DNA of 43,663 nucleotides from positions 1-43,663 of the forward strand of contig CAJWQX010000029.1 in NCBI GenBank assembly GCA_913045265.1, given 5' to 3'. Every line of letters begins with the position of its first letter. Within the stretch, counting starts at the first letter, position 1. This DNA is from UBA11889 sp002313255 (GTDB lineage: Bacteria; Pseudomonadota; Gammaproteobacteria; Pseudomonadales; Azotimanducaceae). Positions 31,514 through 39,367 of the stretch are shown here, piece by piece. The translations under genes were made by a program, and so were the position numbers. Under the pieces are notes generated by a model, which was given only the letters and a program-made list of their open reading frames with translations, was not told the origin of the DNA and ran no database searches.

Positions 31514-33153
31514 GTGCCGAACTCCTTGGTGCCTTTGACGGCGTCGTTTGCAACTGCTGAAAGCGCGAACCCGACAACGTCGCGTGTGTCTCTTGGATCG
31601 ATCATGCCGTCGTCTGATACCCGCGATGTGGCGAAGAGACCCTTCGATTGTTCCTCAGCGTTGGCCATGACGGCGGCTTCGCGCAGAGAGTTCGCTGCTT
31701 CGTCGAACTCCGCCCCGCGCCGCTCGGCGGATGCTTTTTGGATAATGGTCATCACGCCCGCCATTTGTTCCGGGCCCATGACGGCTATTTTGGCGGTGGG
31801 CCAAATGAAGGTGAATTTAGTCCCAAACGCTCGGCCACTCATACCGTAATTCCCGGCTCCGTATGAGGCCCCGACGATCACGGTGATGTGCGGAACAGTC
31901 GAATTCGTCACCGCATTGATCATTTTTGACCCATTCTTGGTAATGCCGCCCTGCTCAAAGTCCGTGCCCACGACGTAGCCGGTAATGTTGTGAAGAAACA
32001 ACAATGGCACGTCGATTTGATTGCAGAGTTGGATAAACTGCGACGCCTTTTCTGAGGACTCGGACATCAGTGCACCGTTGTTACCCAGGATGCCAATGGG
32101 ATATCCGTGAATAGATGCCCATCCGGTCACCAGTGTCGGTCCATACCGAGGCTTAAATTCTTCGAAACGGGAACCGTCGACGACGCGGGCAACGACCTCT
32201 CGTATATCAAACGGTTTTTTGAGGTCCTCGCCGACGATACCGAGAAGTTCCTGCCGATCGTGGATAGGTGGGTCCGCTGGCATGCTTGGTCCCGGACCGA
32301 GTTTTCGCCAGTTGAGGTGCCCCACGACTTCACGCAGCAAGCGAATGCCATCCATCTCGTTCTCGGCAAGATAGTCTCCGAGCCCCGACGTAGAAGTGTG
32401 CATGTCAGCGCCGCCCAGACTTTCCGGCTCCGCATCTTCGCCCGTTGCCATTTTCACGAGTGGTGGCCCGCCAAGCGAAACCATCGCCTGGTTCTTGACG
32501 AAAATGTTGTAGTCGCTCATTCCCGGTTGGTAGGCGCCGCCCGCGGTTGAAGCGCCGAACACTAACGAAATGGTTGGTATCCGCATTTTCGATAGCTCGG
32601 TGATCTCATAAAAGAGGCGTCCAGATTCGGCGAAATGTCCCTCTACGCGCAGAAGTGGATCGACTGGTGTGCCACCCCCGCCTCCGCCCCCACCCCCGCC
32701 GCCGCCGCGCAGATCGGCGCCAGCGGACTCGACGAATTGCACGTACGGTAGACGGTTCTCACGGGCGACTTCCAATCCGCGCATGAGCTTTTTCGAGTTG
32801 AAATGATTAAAGGCTCCGGCGCGGACAGACGGATCGTGGCCAAGAATGACACACTCGACACCCTCGATGACGCCCACGCCGACGACGAAACCGGAGCCTA
32901 TTGCTACGTGCGAACGCCATGCCGCGAGGGGACTGATTTCGAGAAAGGGCGAATCGGGATCAAGCGCCCATGCGATTCGCTCCCGGATTGGCATCTTATT
33001 TCGTTTGGCAAGGCGTTCTAGCGCTTCGGTCCCACCGCCTTGGGCCGCTTCGGCGTATAGCTCGTCCATCTGCTCTAGCTTCGCGGTCATTTCTTCTTTG
33101 TTCTGTCGGAACTGCTCAGAACGTGTATCCAGCTGCGATTGAAGTACTGCCAT
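31501..33153 (-). CDS. Acyl-CoA carboxylase beta subunit (carboxyltransferase)
   Basis: 550 residues, a two-crotonase-domain carboxyltransferase of the MCC/PCC beta family. N-terminal half: RIAWALDPDSPFLEIS, GVECVILGHDPSVRAGAFN, YVQFVESAGADL. C-terminal half: GNNGALMSESSEKASQFIQLCNQIDVPLLFLHNITGYVVGTDFEQGGITKNGSKMINAVTNSTVPHITVIVGASYGAGNYGMSGRAF. It transfers carboxyl from biotin to an acyl-CoA. Twelve consecutive Gly (residues 150-161) interrupt the oxyanion-loop region after ESAGADLR, where relatives carry a different loop. An AGAGGAAT site precedes the ATG. The N-terminus has a charged, Gln/Glu-rich helix. Coupled to the alpha-subunit gene. Confidence 0.93.
   Translation of the reverse strand: MAVLQSQLDTRSEQFRQNKEEMTAKLEQMDELYAEAAQGGGTEALERLAKRNKMPIRERIAWALDPDSPFLEISPLAAWRSHVAIGSGFVVGVGVIEGVECVILGHDPSVRAGAFNHFNSKKLMRGLEVARENRLPYVQFVESAGADLRGGGGGGGGGGGGTPVDPLLRVEGHFAESGRLFYEITELSKMRIPTISLVFGASTAGGAYQPGMSDYNIFVKNQAMVSLGGPPLVKMATGEDAEPESLGGADMHTSTSGLGDYLAENEMDGIRLLREVVGHLNWRKLGPGPSMPADPPIHDRQELLGIVGEDLKKPFDIREVVARVVDGSRFEEFKPRYGPTLVTGWASIHGYPIGILGNNGALMSESSEKASQFIQLCNQIDVPLLFLHNITGYVVGTDFEQGGITKNGSKMINAVTNSTVPHITVIVGASYGAGNYGMSGRAFGTKFTFIWPTAKIAVMGPEQMAGVMTIIQKASAERRGAEFDEAANSLREAAVMANAEEQSKGLFATSRVSDDGMIDPRDTRDVVGFALSAVANDAVKGTKEFGTWRM
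32671..32706 (-). repeat. Twelve-glycine codon run
   Basis: Twelve consecutive Gly codons, using four different codons (GGC, GGG, GGT, GGA), so the repeat is kept at the protein level and is not a pure DNA microsatellite. It lies in the carboxyltransferase gene 31501-33153. Confidence 0.95.
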
Positions 33154-33168
33154 GGTCTATTCCTCTAG

Positions 33169-33780
33169 CTACTTGGCGTAAGCACGCTGAAACGCATCCC
33201 GTTCAGCAATGCGATCCCAGTACTTTTGAATATTAGGTGTAAAGGCTTCTTCGATGTCGAGAGATTTTGCTAATACCAATGCGTACACGATGCATATGTC
33301 GGCAATCGTAAAACGCTGTGCACATAGGTACTCGCGTTCCGCGACTGCTTCGTCGACGCATCGGAGCCGGGCAAGAAACCATTTTCGGTAATCGTTGGCA
33401 ACCTGCGGGTTTCTCTTCTCTTCGGGCTCTAATTGCGTGTAACGGAGCACCAGTGTCTGCGGAAACGTCAAGGTGGCGTCGCTTCGATGCAACCAGTTCA
33501 GATATACGCCGTAGTCTGGTTCCTCTCGCGATACCGCAAGATCTGTCGGACCGTACGAATCGACAAGGTATTGGCTGATACCGGCCGATTCCGTCATGAC
33601 GACATCGCCGTCGACCAAACACGGGACAGTGCCGAGTGGATTGACTTGGAGATACTCCTTCGCCAGATAGCGGGGCGGAAACGGTAACGTGATAAGTTCA
33701 TAATCAAGGCCCATTTCTTCTAACGTCCAAAGCGGACGCATCGAGCGGGCGCGCTCGCAGTGATAAAGTTGAAGTGTCAT
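33169..33780 (-). CDS. Glutathione S-transferase family protein
   Basis: 203 residues. The N-terminal thioredoxin-like domain opens with LYHCERARSMRPLWTLEEMGLDYELITLPF, has the cis-Pro VNPLGTVPCLVDGDVVMTESAGISQYL, and the C-terminal domain is all-helical (CAQRFTIADICIVYALVLAKSL with the N-capping S/T-x-x-D). The active-site hydroxyl or thiol could be S13 or C8. It would conjugate glutathione to, or reduce with it, an electrophilic substrate. It lies 15 bp before the carboxyltransferase gene and 84 bp after the lyase, on the same strand, so it belongs to the run. A strong AGGAGG site precedes the ATG. Confidence 0.93.
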   Translation of the reverse strand: MTLQLYHCERARSMRPLWTLEEMGLDYELITLPFPPRYLAKEYLQVNPLGTVPCLVDGDVVMTESAGISQYLVDSYGPTDLAVSREEPDYGVYLNWLHRSDATLTFPQTLVLRYTQLEPEEKRNPQVANDYRKWFLARLRCVDEAVAEREYLCAQRFTIADICIVYALVLAKSLDIEEAFTPNIQKYWDRIAERDAFQRAYAK

Positions 33781-33864
33781 CCCCCCTCCTAGTACGCGGT
33801 TCGAATTGGCAAGTGGTTCCTTTTGCGGGGTGCGTTCTTGCGCTGTCGAACTTGGATGCTGCCT

Positions 33865-34962
33865 TTACGCGGAACTTGGTCGCGAAAGTGCGTCGCCTTC
33901 TCTCCAAGGAGAGATCTGTCCTTTGTAAACGCTTGGCCCGTTCCTGAAGTGTGCGGCCTCTTCGAACGTCTCGACGAACGGCATATCGTTTGGGTAGCAC
34001 GCTTCGTCTCTCGGGAGCGGTCCGGCTTTGGACACGTGCCCTCGAAGCGCGTGCCCCACAACCTCCTCAGCGATGCAAGCTGCCTCGATAACCTTGTCGA
34101 GGTCGTAGCCCGTCTCTACCCCCATTTCGTGACAGAGGTTAACGAAATCTTCGGTAGGAACGTGTCCCGCCGCGCGACCGTTGCCACAATATGGACAGCC
34201 ACCCATGCCACCAAGAGACGTGTCGAATTCAGTCGCGCCAAGCAGCAGAGCCTCGTAATAGCTAGCGATCGTCGCACCACGCGTATTGTGCAAGTGCATG
34301 TGAAAGGTCTCGACGTCAGGATACTTGTCCCGGATAGTGGTAATGGTTTCGCGCACCGTGTGCGGCATGTTCCATCCCATTGCGTCCAGAAAGGAAACGC
34401 GATCGACCTTGATGCCGGCGTCGCTCCATTTGCTCATCATGACGTCAATAAGGTTCATTCGTGTCTCAAACGAAAAAGGTCCTTCGAAGTTAGATCCAAA
34501 TGGGTTACCTATCGCGATTGAGCCTGCTTCGGCACCAGCTTCCTTCGCCAAGGCGACCGACGCGTCCATGGCTGCGATTTGTTCCGCTTGGGTACGGTTG
34601 TAGTTGCGTCGAGCAAAGGTGTCACAAAGTTCGACGTGGGTACCAAATTTACGACCGCGGACGTTGATTTTGGGGAAATAGCCATCCGCTCGGTCGAACC
34701 CGCGCTTGTTAAACACCGCAGCGGTGTAGTTGATCCCTGGTTTTGGAACGAATGCGTCGGCTAGTTCATCGATACACGCCATTGACGGTGTCCACTTTGG
34801 ATGCGCAAACGAACCAATGGATATGTTTTTTGAACCCATTTCGCCGATGGCGTCTAGGAGTCTCAGCTTTTCCGATACGGCAATGTCCGGACTTTCGATT
34901 TGAAGTCCCTCCCGCATTGTGTCGTCGAAGATGTTGACGGACTTCGGTAGTAAGTTACTCAT
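33865..34962 (-). CDS. HMG-CoA lyase-like DRE-TIM metallolyase
   Basis: 365 residues from ATG 34962; TTG 35004 and ATG 34995 would add 14 and 11 residues without family match. The barrel shows IFDDTMREGLQIE, ISIGSFAHPKWTPSMACIDELADAF and the cysteine loop GGMGGCPYCGNGRAAGHVPTEDFVNLCHEMGVETG, all closely parallel to HMG-CoA lyase (RDGLQ, SFVSPKWVPQMAD, GGLGGCPYAPGA). It has REG where HMG-CoA lyase has RDG. The family splits acyl-CoAs into acetyl-CoA and a keto acid, or condenses them. It opens the carboxylase run, as liuE does in leucine catabolism, but with variant residues the exact substrate may differ. Confidence 0.88.
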   Translation of the reverse strand: MSNLLPKSVNIFDDTMREGLQIESPDIAVSEKLRLLDAIGEMGSKNISIGSFAHPKWTPSMACIDELADAFVPKPGINYTAAVFNKRGFDRADGYFPKINVRGRKFGTHVELCDTFARRNYNRTQAEQIAAMDASVALAKEAGAEAGSIAIGNPFGSNFEGPFSFETRMNLIDVMMSKWSDAGIKVDRVSFLDAMGWNMPHTVRETITTIRDKYPDVETFHMHLHNTRGATIASYYEALLLGATEFDTSLGGMGGCPYCGNGRAAGHVPTEDFVNLCHEMGVETGYDLDKVIEAACIAEEVVGHALRGHVSKAGPLPRDEACYPNDMPFVETFEEAAHFRNGPSVYKGQISPWREGDALSRPSSA

Positions 34963-34996
34963 GTCGCTCGCTTTCCCGTAATGTCTTATCTCCATA

Positions 34997-35025
34997 TTTA
35001 GCAAGGGCGGGACCGTTTTAGCAAG
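34997..35025. repeat. 20-bp-spaced direct repeat upstream of the HMG-CoA lyase-like gene
   Basis: TTTAGCAAG occurs at 34997-35005 and again at 35017-35025, and both copies continue with a base and GC. The 20-bp spacing is about two helical turns, which puts both copies on the same face of DNA. They lie upstream of the preferred ATG (34962), in the divergent gap shared with the monooxygenase gene at 35138. Confidence 0.3.
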
Positions 35026-35137
35026 TGCTTAGCGCCAGGCGTAAGCAAACGGGTACGGTACAGTCGGAATCGAGTTCGATATGCTCGCTGGACGTTTGAT
35101 TTGATAGTTTCGAGCGAAAATTACTCCAGGAGGTGTC

Positions 35138-36286
35138 GTGAACGCAGTCGATATTTTGTTGCGTAAAGCCGAATCGATGGCGAACGTGCTCGAGACTCGC
35201 GCATTGGTCGCCGAGCGCAACGGAAAACTCCCTGAAGAGACGGTGCGTGAACTCTCGGCTGAAGGGCTGTTTAGCCTGGTGAAGCCTGCAGCGCATGGTG
35301 GCAAGGAGCTGAACGCGACGGCCGTATTAAAGGTATGTGCGGCGTTAGGCAAAGGGTGTGCCTCAACCGGCTGGGTCGGGTGCGTTTTTAATGTTCACCA
35401 CTGGGTGGCAGCGTTGTATCCCGAGCAGGCACAGGGGGAGTACTTCGGACAAGACGACGTGCTGTCTTCGGCGTCGTTCGCTCCATCCGGGACAGCGATC
35501 GCCACTGAGGGTGGTTATCGTGCGACCGGGCGCTGGTCTTTTGCTTCCGGCGTCGATTATGCCGATTGGTGTTTTTTAACATCGCTAGTCAGTGAGCCGC
35601 ACGACGGCGATCCTACGGGACCATATTTTTTGATGGTTCCTGCGGCCGACTATCACATTGACCATGACTCGTGGCAGGTGTCAGGACTTCGAGCCACGGG
35701 TAGCAAAGACGTTGTTCTCGACGAGACGTTCGTGCCGATGCACCGGGCTTGTTTCTTGCCGTCTCTTTTGTCGGGAAATAGTCCGGGCTCAAAAATTCAT
35801 CGAGGATCTCTCTTCCACGTGCCAGGACATCCGTTCTTGGTCGCGGTATTAGCGACACCGGTCCTTGGAGCGGTTCAGCGCGGCGTTGAATTGTTTCGAG
35901 ACCGAATTGTTGAGCGGCGCTTCTCGCTCACCGGCCAACGGCAAGCTGAGCAACCGGCTGCAAAAGTAGCACTAGCCGAAGCCGATGCCTGCGTGACGGC
36001 TGCTCAAGCGCTTTTGGAGAACACATTTAGTACCATCGAACGGCTTGTGCCTGAGGCGTCACTGGTACAACAAGCGCGGATTCCGCGCGATACGGCGTTT
36101 GCAATGCAACTACTGGTTCGGGCGATTGATGTAGTGTTCGAGAATGTCGGCGGTGCGGCATTGCAAGAATCCAACCCGATCCAGCGAATATGGCGGGATG
36201 TCCATGCAGCGAAGGCACATGCGGCGGTCAATTGGAACACGCAAGCCCTTGCCTGGGGTGAGCTTAGTCTAGACGATGCGAATTAA
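35138..36286 (+). CDS. Acyl-CoA-dehydrogenase-fold flavin monooxygenase (HsaA/HpaB-type)
   Basis: 382 residues, GTG start 4 bp after a full AGGAGG site (35128-35133). The opening RKAESMANVLETRALVAERNGKLPEETVRELSAEGLFSLVKP and the middle segment RATGRWSFASGVDYADWCFLTSLV ... VSGLRATGSKDVVLDETFVP are typical of the two-component flavin-dependent monooxygenases built on the acyl-CoA dehydrogenase fold (HsaA, HpaB-like group D). The C-terminus lacks the usual Glu of dehydrogenases and reads NVGGAALQESNPIQRIWRDVHAAKAHA. It would hydroxylate an aromatic or acyl substrate using reduced FMN from a separate reductase not found here. It heads a plus-strand run with two amidohydrolases. Confidence 0.85.
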   Translation: MNAVDILLRKAESMANVLETRALVAERNGKLPEETVRELSAEGLFSLVKPAAHGGKELNATAVLKVCAALGKGCASTGWVGCVFNVHHWVAALYPEQAQGEYFGQDDVLSSASFAPSGTAIATEGGYRATGRWSFASGVDYADWCFLTSLVSEPHDGDPTGPYFLMVPAADYHIDHDSWQVSGLRATGSKDVVLDETFVPMHRACFLPSLLSGNSPGSKIHRGSLFHVPGHPFLVAVLATPVLGAVQRGVELFRDRIVERRFSLTGQRQAEQPAAKVALAEADACVTAAQALLENTFSTIERLVPEASLVQQARIPRDTAFAMQLLVRAIDVVFENVGGAALQESNPIQRIWRDVHAAKAHAAVNWNTQALAWGELSLDDAN

Positions 36287-36325
36287 CTGGCGGATCGTTG
36301 TTACACATTAAAAAGGGGGCATGCG

Positions 36326-37486
36326 ATGACGATGGAGGGAAATGGGAATGCGATTGGTCCGATCATTGATGCGGATGGCCATGTACTCGAACCGGCTGAT
36401 ACCTGGCAGAACTACATTGATCCTAAATTTCAAGACCGCGCGATTCGGATCGAGTTAGATGCAGATGGCCGTGAACGTTTACTGTTCGATAACAAACCCT
36501 TCGAATTTTTGAAAGGCAATCTTGGTGGGCTTGGAGGAATTGATCTCGAGAAAGGAGGGCTGGGCCTCCAGACGCACGACTATACCTATGCCGAAGGATC
36601 GCCCCCTGGTGGATACGACCCCGCGGCGCGCATTGAGGTGTTGGACCAAGAAGGGATCGACCGGGTGCTCCTATACCCAACCATCGGTATTTGTTGGGAG
36701 GGCAACGTTTCGGACCCTTTGCTAGCGACGGCGTATACGCAGGCGTACAACCGGTGGATTGTTGATTTTTGCAGTCATGATCCTCAACGGCTGTACCCTA
36801 TCGCACACATTTCCCTTATCGATCCGGAAGGGGCCGTTGAAGAAGTCGTCCGCGCGAGAAAAGCGGGGTGCGTGGGGGTCTATCTGTCGCCCGACCTTGA
36901 TGCCAGGGGTGGCAAAGCGTTTATCGATCCAGCATTCGAACTTTTTTGGAGTACCGTTCAGGATCTTGATATGCCCGTAGGGTTTCATGTCGTTGTTCGT
37001 GACAACCCCGCTTTCTCTCGATTCTCGACACCGGGTACGCCGGGAGACGGTCTATTTTTCTTTGCGTTTCTAGCGATCGATGTAATGGCTGCCTTTACGT
37101 CCATGGTCTCGTCGGGGATTCTGGAGAAATATCCTCGACTGAAATGTTCCGTATTAGAGGCTGGTGGAAACTGGATTTCGGCCTGGCTGGATCGGATGGA
37201 CCACAAGTATGAAGTCATGTCTTCTGTCGTGCCGTTGTCGATGAAACCGAGCGAGTATTTTTTTCGACAGTGCCTGATCGCGATGGACCCTGACGAAGGG
37301 ATGAACGCGGAGGTCATCGATCATATCGGAGCTGACTATGTGATCTGGGCTTCGGACTACCCTCACATTGATGCATCGTACGGGGTGGCGAAAGAAATGA
37401 TTGAAAGCGTTCAATCGCTGTCACTCGATGCTCAGCGGAAAGTTCTAGGGGGTAATGCTATGCGTTTCTATGGACTTCCTGATTGA
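36326..37486 (+). CDS. Amidohydrolase family 2 metal-dependent hydrolase
   Basis: 386 residues, second amidohydro_2 protein in the window. D15-x-D17-x-H19 in IIDADGHVLEP, PVGFHVVVRDN in the middle, LEAGGNWISAWLDRMDHKY, and WASDYPHIDASYG with the catalytic Asp near the C-terminus. The opening GPIIDADGHVLEPADTW is the typical signature of this family in organic-pollutant degraders. It may open or decarboxylate the product of the monooxygenase upstream. A strong AAGGGGG site precedes the ATG, and the stop overlaps the next start (TTGA), so it is read together with the gene at 37483. It shares only the fold with the 2156-3307 protein in sequence detail that I can see. Confidence 0.93.
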   Translation: MTMEGNGNAIGPIIDADGHVLEPADTWQNYIDPKFQDRAIRIELDADGRERLLFDNKPFEFLKGNLGGLGGIDLEKGGLGLQTHDYTYAEGSPPGGYDPAARIEVLDQEGIDRVLLYPTIGICWEGNVSDPLLATAYTQAYNRWIVDFCSHDPQRLYPIAHISLIDPEGAVEEVVRARKAGCVGVYLSPDLDARGGKAFIDPAFELFWSTVQDLDMPVGFHVVVRDNPAFSRFSTPGTPGDGLFFFAFLAIDVMAAFTSMVSSGILEKYPRLKCSVLEAGGNWISAWLDRMDHKYEVMSSVVPLSMKPSEYFFRQCLIAMDPDEGMNAEVIDHIGADYVIWASDYPHIDASYGVAKEMIESVQSLSLDAQRKVLGGNAMRFYGLPD

Positions 37487-38505
37487 CCACGCTTGGTTAC
37501 GGCAAAGGAGAGCGACACGAAAGTTGGCTGGGCCTTCTCGAGGAGGACATCATTGATCCCGACCTACCCATTATTGATCCCCACCATCACCTTTGGTATC
37601 GCCCGGACAGTACGTACCTGCTACCCGAACTGGTAGCGGACGTAACGTCAGGTCACCGCGTAACTGCTACCGTATTCGCCGAATGTCGCTCGATGTATCG
37701 GGCGTTCGGACCCGAGCATCTCAAACCTGTCGGCGAGACCGAGTTCGTTGTTGGAATTGCAGCCATGAGCGCCAGTGGCATATACGGCGACGCAAAATTA
37801 TGTGGCGTTTTTTTTGGTGGAGTGGACTTTACGGCCGAAGATGGAATCGGAAGAACCATAGAGGCGCATACCGTACGGGGAGGTGGAAGATTTCGAGGGG
37901 TACGACTGTCGTGTGGGTGGGATGCGGATCCCAGAATCCCGAACATTACTCCGAACAGGGGCTTACTGGCCGATTCGAGGGTGCTAAATGGAATCCGTTT
38001 ACTGGCGTCGCGGGATCTGTCCTTGGACGTTTGGCTATACCACACGCAGCTTCTAGAACTGGCTACGCTATTGGATGAGTGCCCGGGTATCGTGGTTGTT
38101 CTCGATCATGTTGGTTCGCCTATCTTAGGAGGTGATTACAAAGACAAGCACGATGAAGTTTTCGCGGACTGGCGAAAATCCTTGGCGGAAGTTGCCAAGC
38201 GACCCAACGTATTTGTTAAGTTGGGTGCGTTACCGATTCGGAGGCCGATCGAGGGATCGTCGAGATCAAAACCGCCTAGCTCCGTCGATGTGGCCGAAAG
38301 CTGGCGACCTTGGATCGAAACGTGCATCGAACTTTTCGGCCCGTCACGGTGTATGTTCGAAAGCAACTTCCCGGTCCAAAAGAATTGGTGCAGTTATGCT
38401 GTGGTGTGGAATGCTTTCAAACGCATAGCGATAGCCATGAGCCCGGACGAAAAACTTGATCTATTTCAAGGAACGGCGTGCCGAGCATATCGAATTTTGG
38501 AGTAA
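37483..38505 (+). CDS. Amidohydrolase (lactonase/PDC-hydrolase-like)
   Basis: 340 residues, TTG start overlapping the previous stop by 4 bp. PIIDPHHHLWYR at 29-40 (D32, H34-H36) is the metal motif of the L-fuconolactonase and 2-pyrone-4,6-dicarboxylate lactonase branch. VVVLDHVGSPILGGD carries the second His site, and RCMFESNFPVQKNWCSY the catalytic Asp position (Asn in ESNFPV is also common here). It is a candidate for hydrolysing a lactone formed by the two preceding enzymes; the pairing of two different amidohydrolases is unusual. No signal peptide. Confidence 0.92.
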   Translation: MTTLGYGKGERHESWLGLLEEDIIDPDLPIIDPHHHLWYRPDSTYLLPELVADVTSGHRVTATVFAECRSMYRAFGPEHLKPVGETEFVVGIAAMSASGIYGDAKLCGVFFGGVDFTAEDGIGRTIEAHTVRGGGRFRGVRLSCGWDADPRIPNITPNRGLLADSRVLNGIRLLASRDLSLDVWLYHTQLLELATLLDECPGIVVVLDHVGSPILGGDYKDKHDEVFADWRKSLAEVAKRPNVFVKLGALPIRRPIEGSSRSKPPSSVDVAESWRPWIETCIELFGPSRCMFESNFPVQKNWCSYAVVWNAFKRIAIAMSPDEKLDLFQGTACRAYRILE

Positions 38506-38508
38506 CCG

Positions 38509-39321
38509 TTGATCGAAGATAGTCACCACAAGCACAACTTTCATACCCACACGTTTCGGTGTAAGCACGCGAAAGGAGACGTTGACGATTATTGTCGGCG
38601 GGCGCTTGAACTTGGAATGGAGACGCTTGGTTTTTCTGATCATACGGCTTTGCCGGACGACCGTTGGCTTGTGGCTCGGATGCCGTACGCGGAACTCGAT
38701 AATTATGTTGCAGCCATTGACCGCGGTCGTGTCGACTTTCCAGAACTCAAAATATTAAAAGGCATGGAGTGCGAATACGTGCCCGCATTTAAAGCCTTTT
38801 ACTCGGAGGAGCTGATCGGTCAATACGGGTTCGAATTTCTCGTGGGAGCGTCACATTTCTTCCTTGATGACGGAGAATGGGTAGGCACATACGGTGGAAC
38901 GACCGACGCTGCTAGTCTTCGAGCCTACGCGGACTACACAGTCGACATGATGCGCTCAGGGTTGTTCGATTTCATCGCGCATCCCGACCTTTTCGGTAAC
39001 TGTTATGCAACATGGGATGCCGACACGGCCGCGTGCTCAAGAGACATTTTGGAGGCAGCACGCGATCTTGATGTAGGTATGGAGATCAATGCCCTCGGTA
39101 TGCGCAAGCAGGCACGACAGAAGACCGAAGATCCGTTCCCGTTGTACCCGTGGAGACCTTTTTGGGAACTCGCAGCGGAGGTTGATGCCCCAGTGATCGT
39201 CAATTCTGATGCACATCGCCCGGAGGATCTGCAGGGATTGACGGGCCAAGCGTATGCGTTACGGGAAGAATTAAAATTGAGAGAAATGGATATCGAAGCG
39301 TTGTGCGCACGCGGACACTGA
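38509..39321 (+). CDS. PHP-domain phosphatase (histidinol-phosphatase-like)
   Basis: 270 residues, TTG start at 38509, 3 bp after the preceding stop. Metal ligands are visible: H12 and H14 (NFHTHTF), H20 (CKHA), GFSDHTALP, the Glu of GMECEY, LVGASHFF, IAHPDLFGN and VNSDAHRPEDL. The set matches the HisJ/HisK-type PHP phosphoesterases. These dephosphorylate histidinol phosphate or other small phosphoesters. No other his gene lies in the window, so a phosphatase serving the neighbouring catabolic run is as likely as a histidine role. Confidence 0.9.
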   Translation: MIEDSHHKHNFHTHTFRCKHAKGDVDDYCRRALELGMETLGFSDHTALPDDRWLVARMPYAELDNYVAAIDRGRVDFPELKILKGMECEYVPAFKAFYSEELIGQYGFEFLVGASHFFLDDGEWVGTYGGTTDAASLRAYADYTVDMMRSGLFDFIAHPDLFGNCYATWDADTAACSRDILEAARDLDVGMEINALGMRKQARQKTEDPFPLYPWRPFWELAAEVDAPVIVNSDAHRPEDLQGLTGQAYALREELKLREMDIEALCARGH

Positions 39322-39367
39322 TCGACGTGTGTCGCGATCATGAGAATACAAACCTAGGAGCTGCCGC

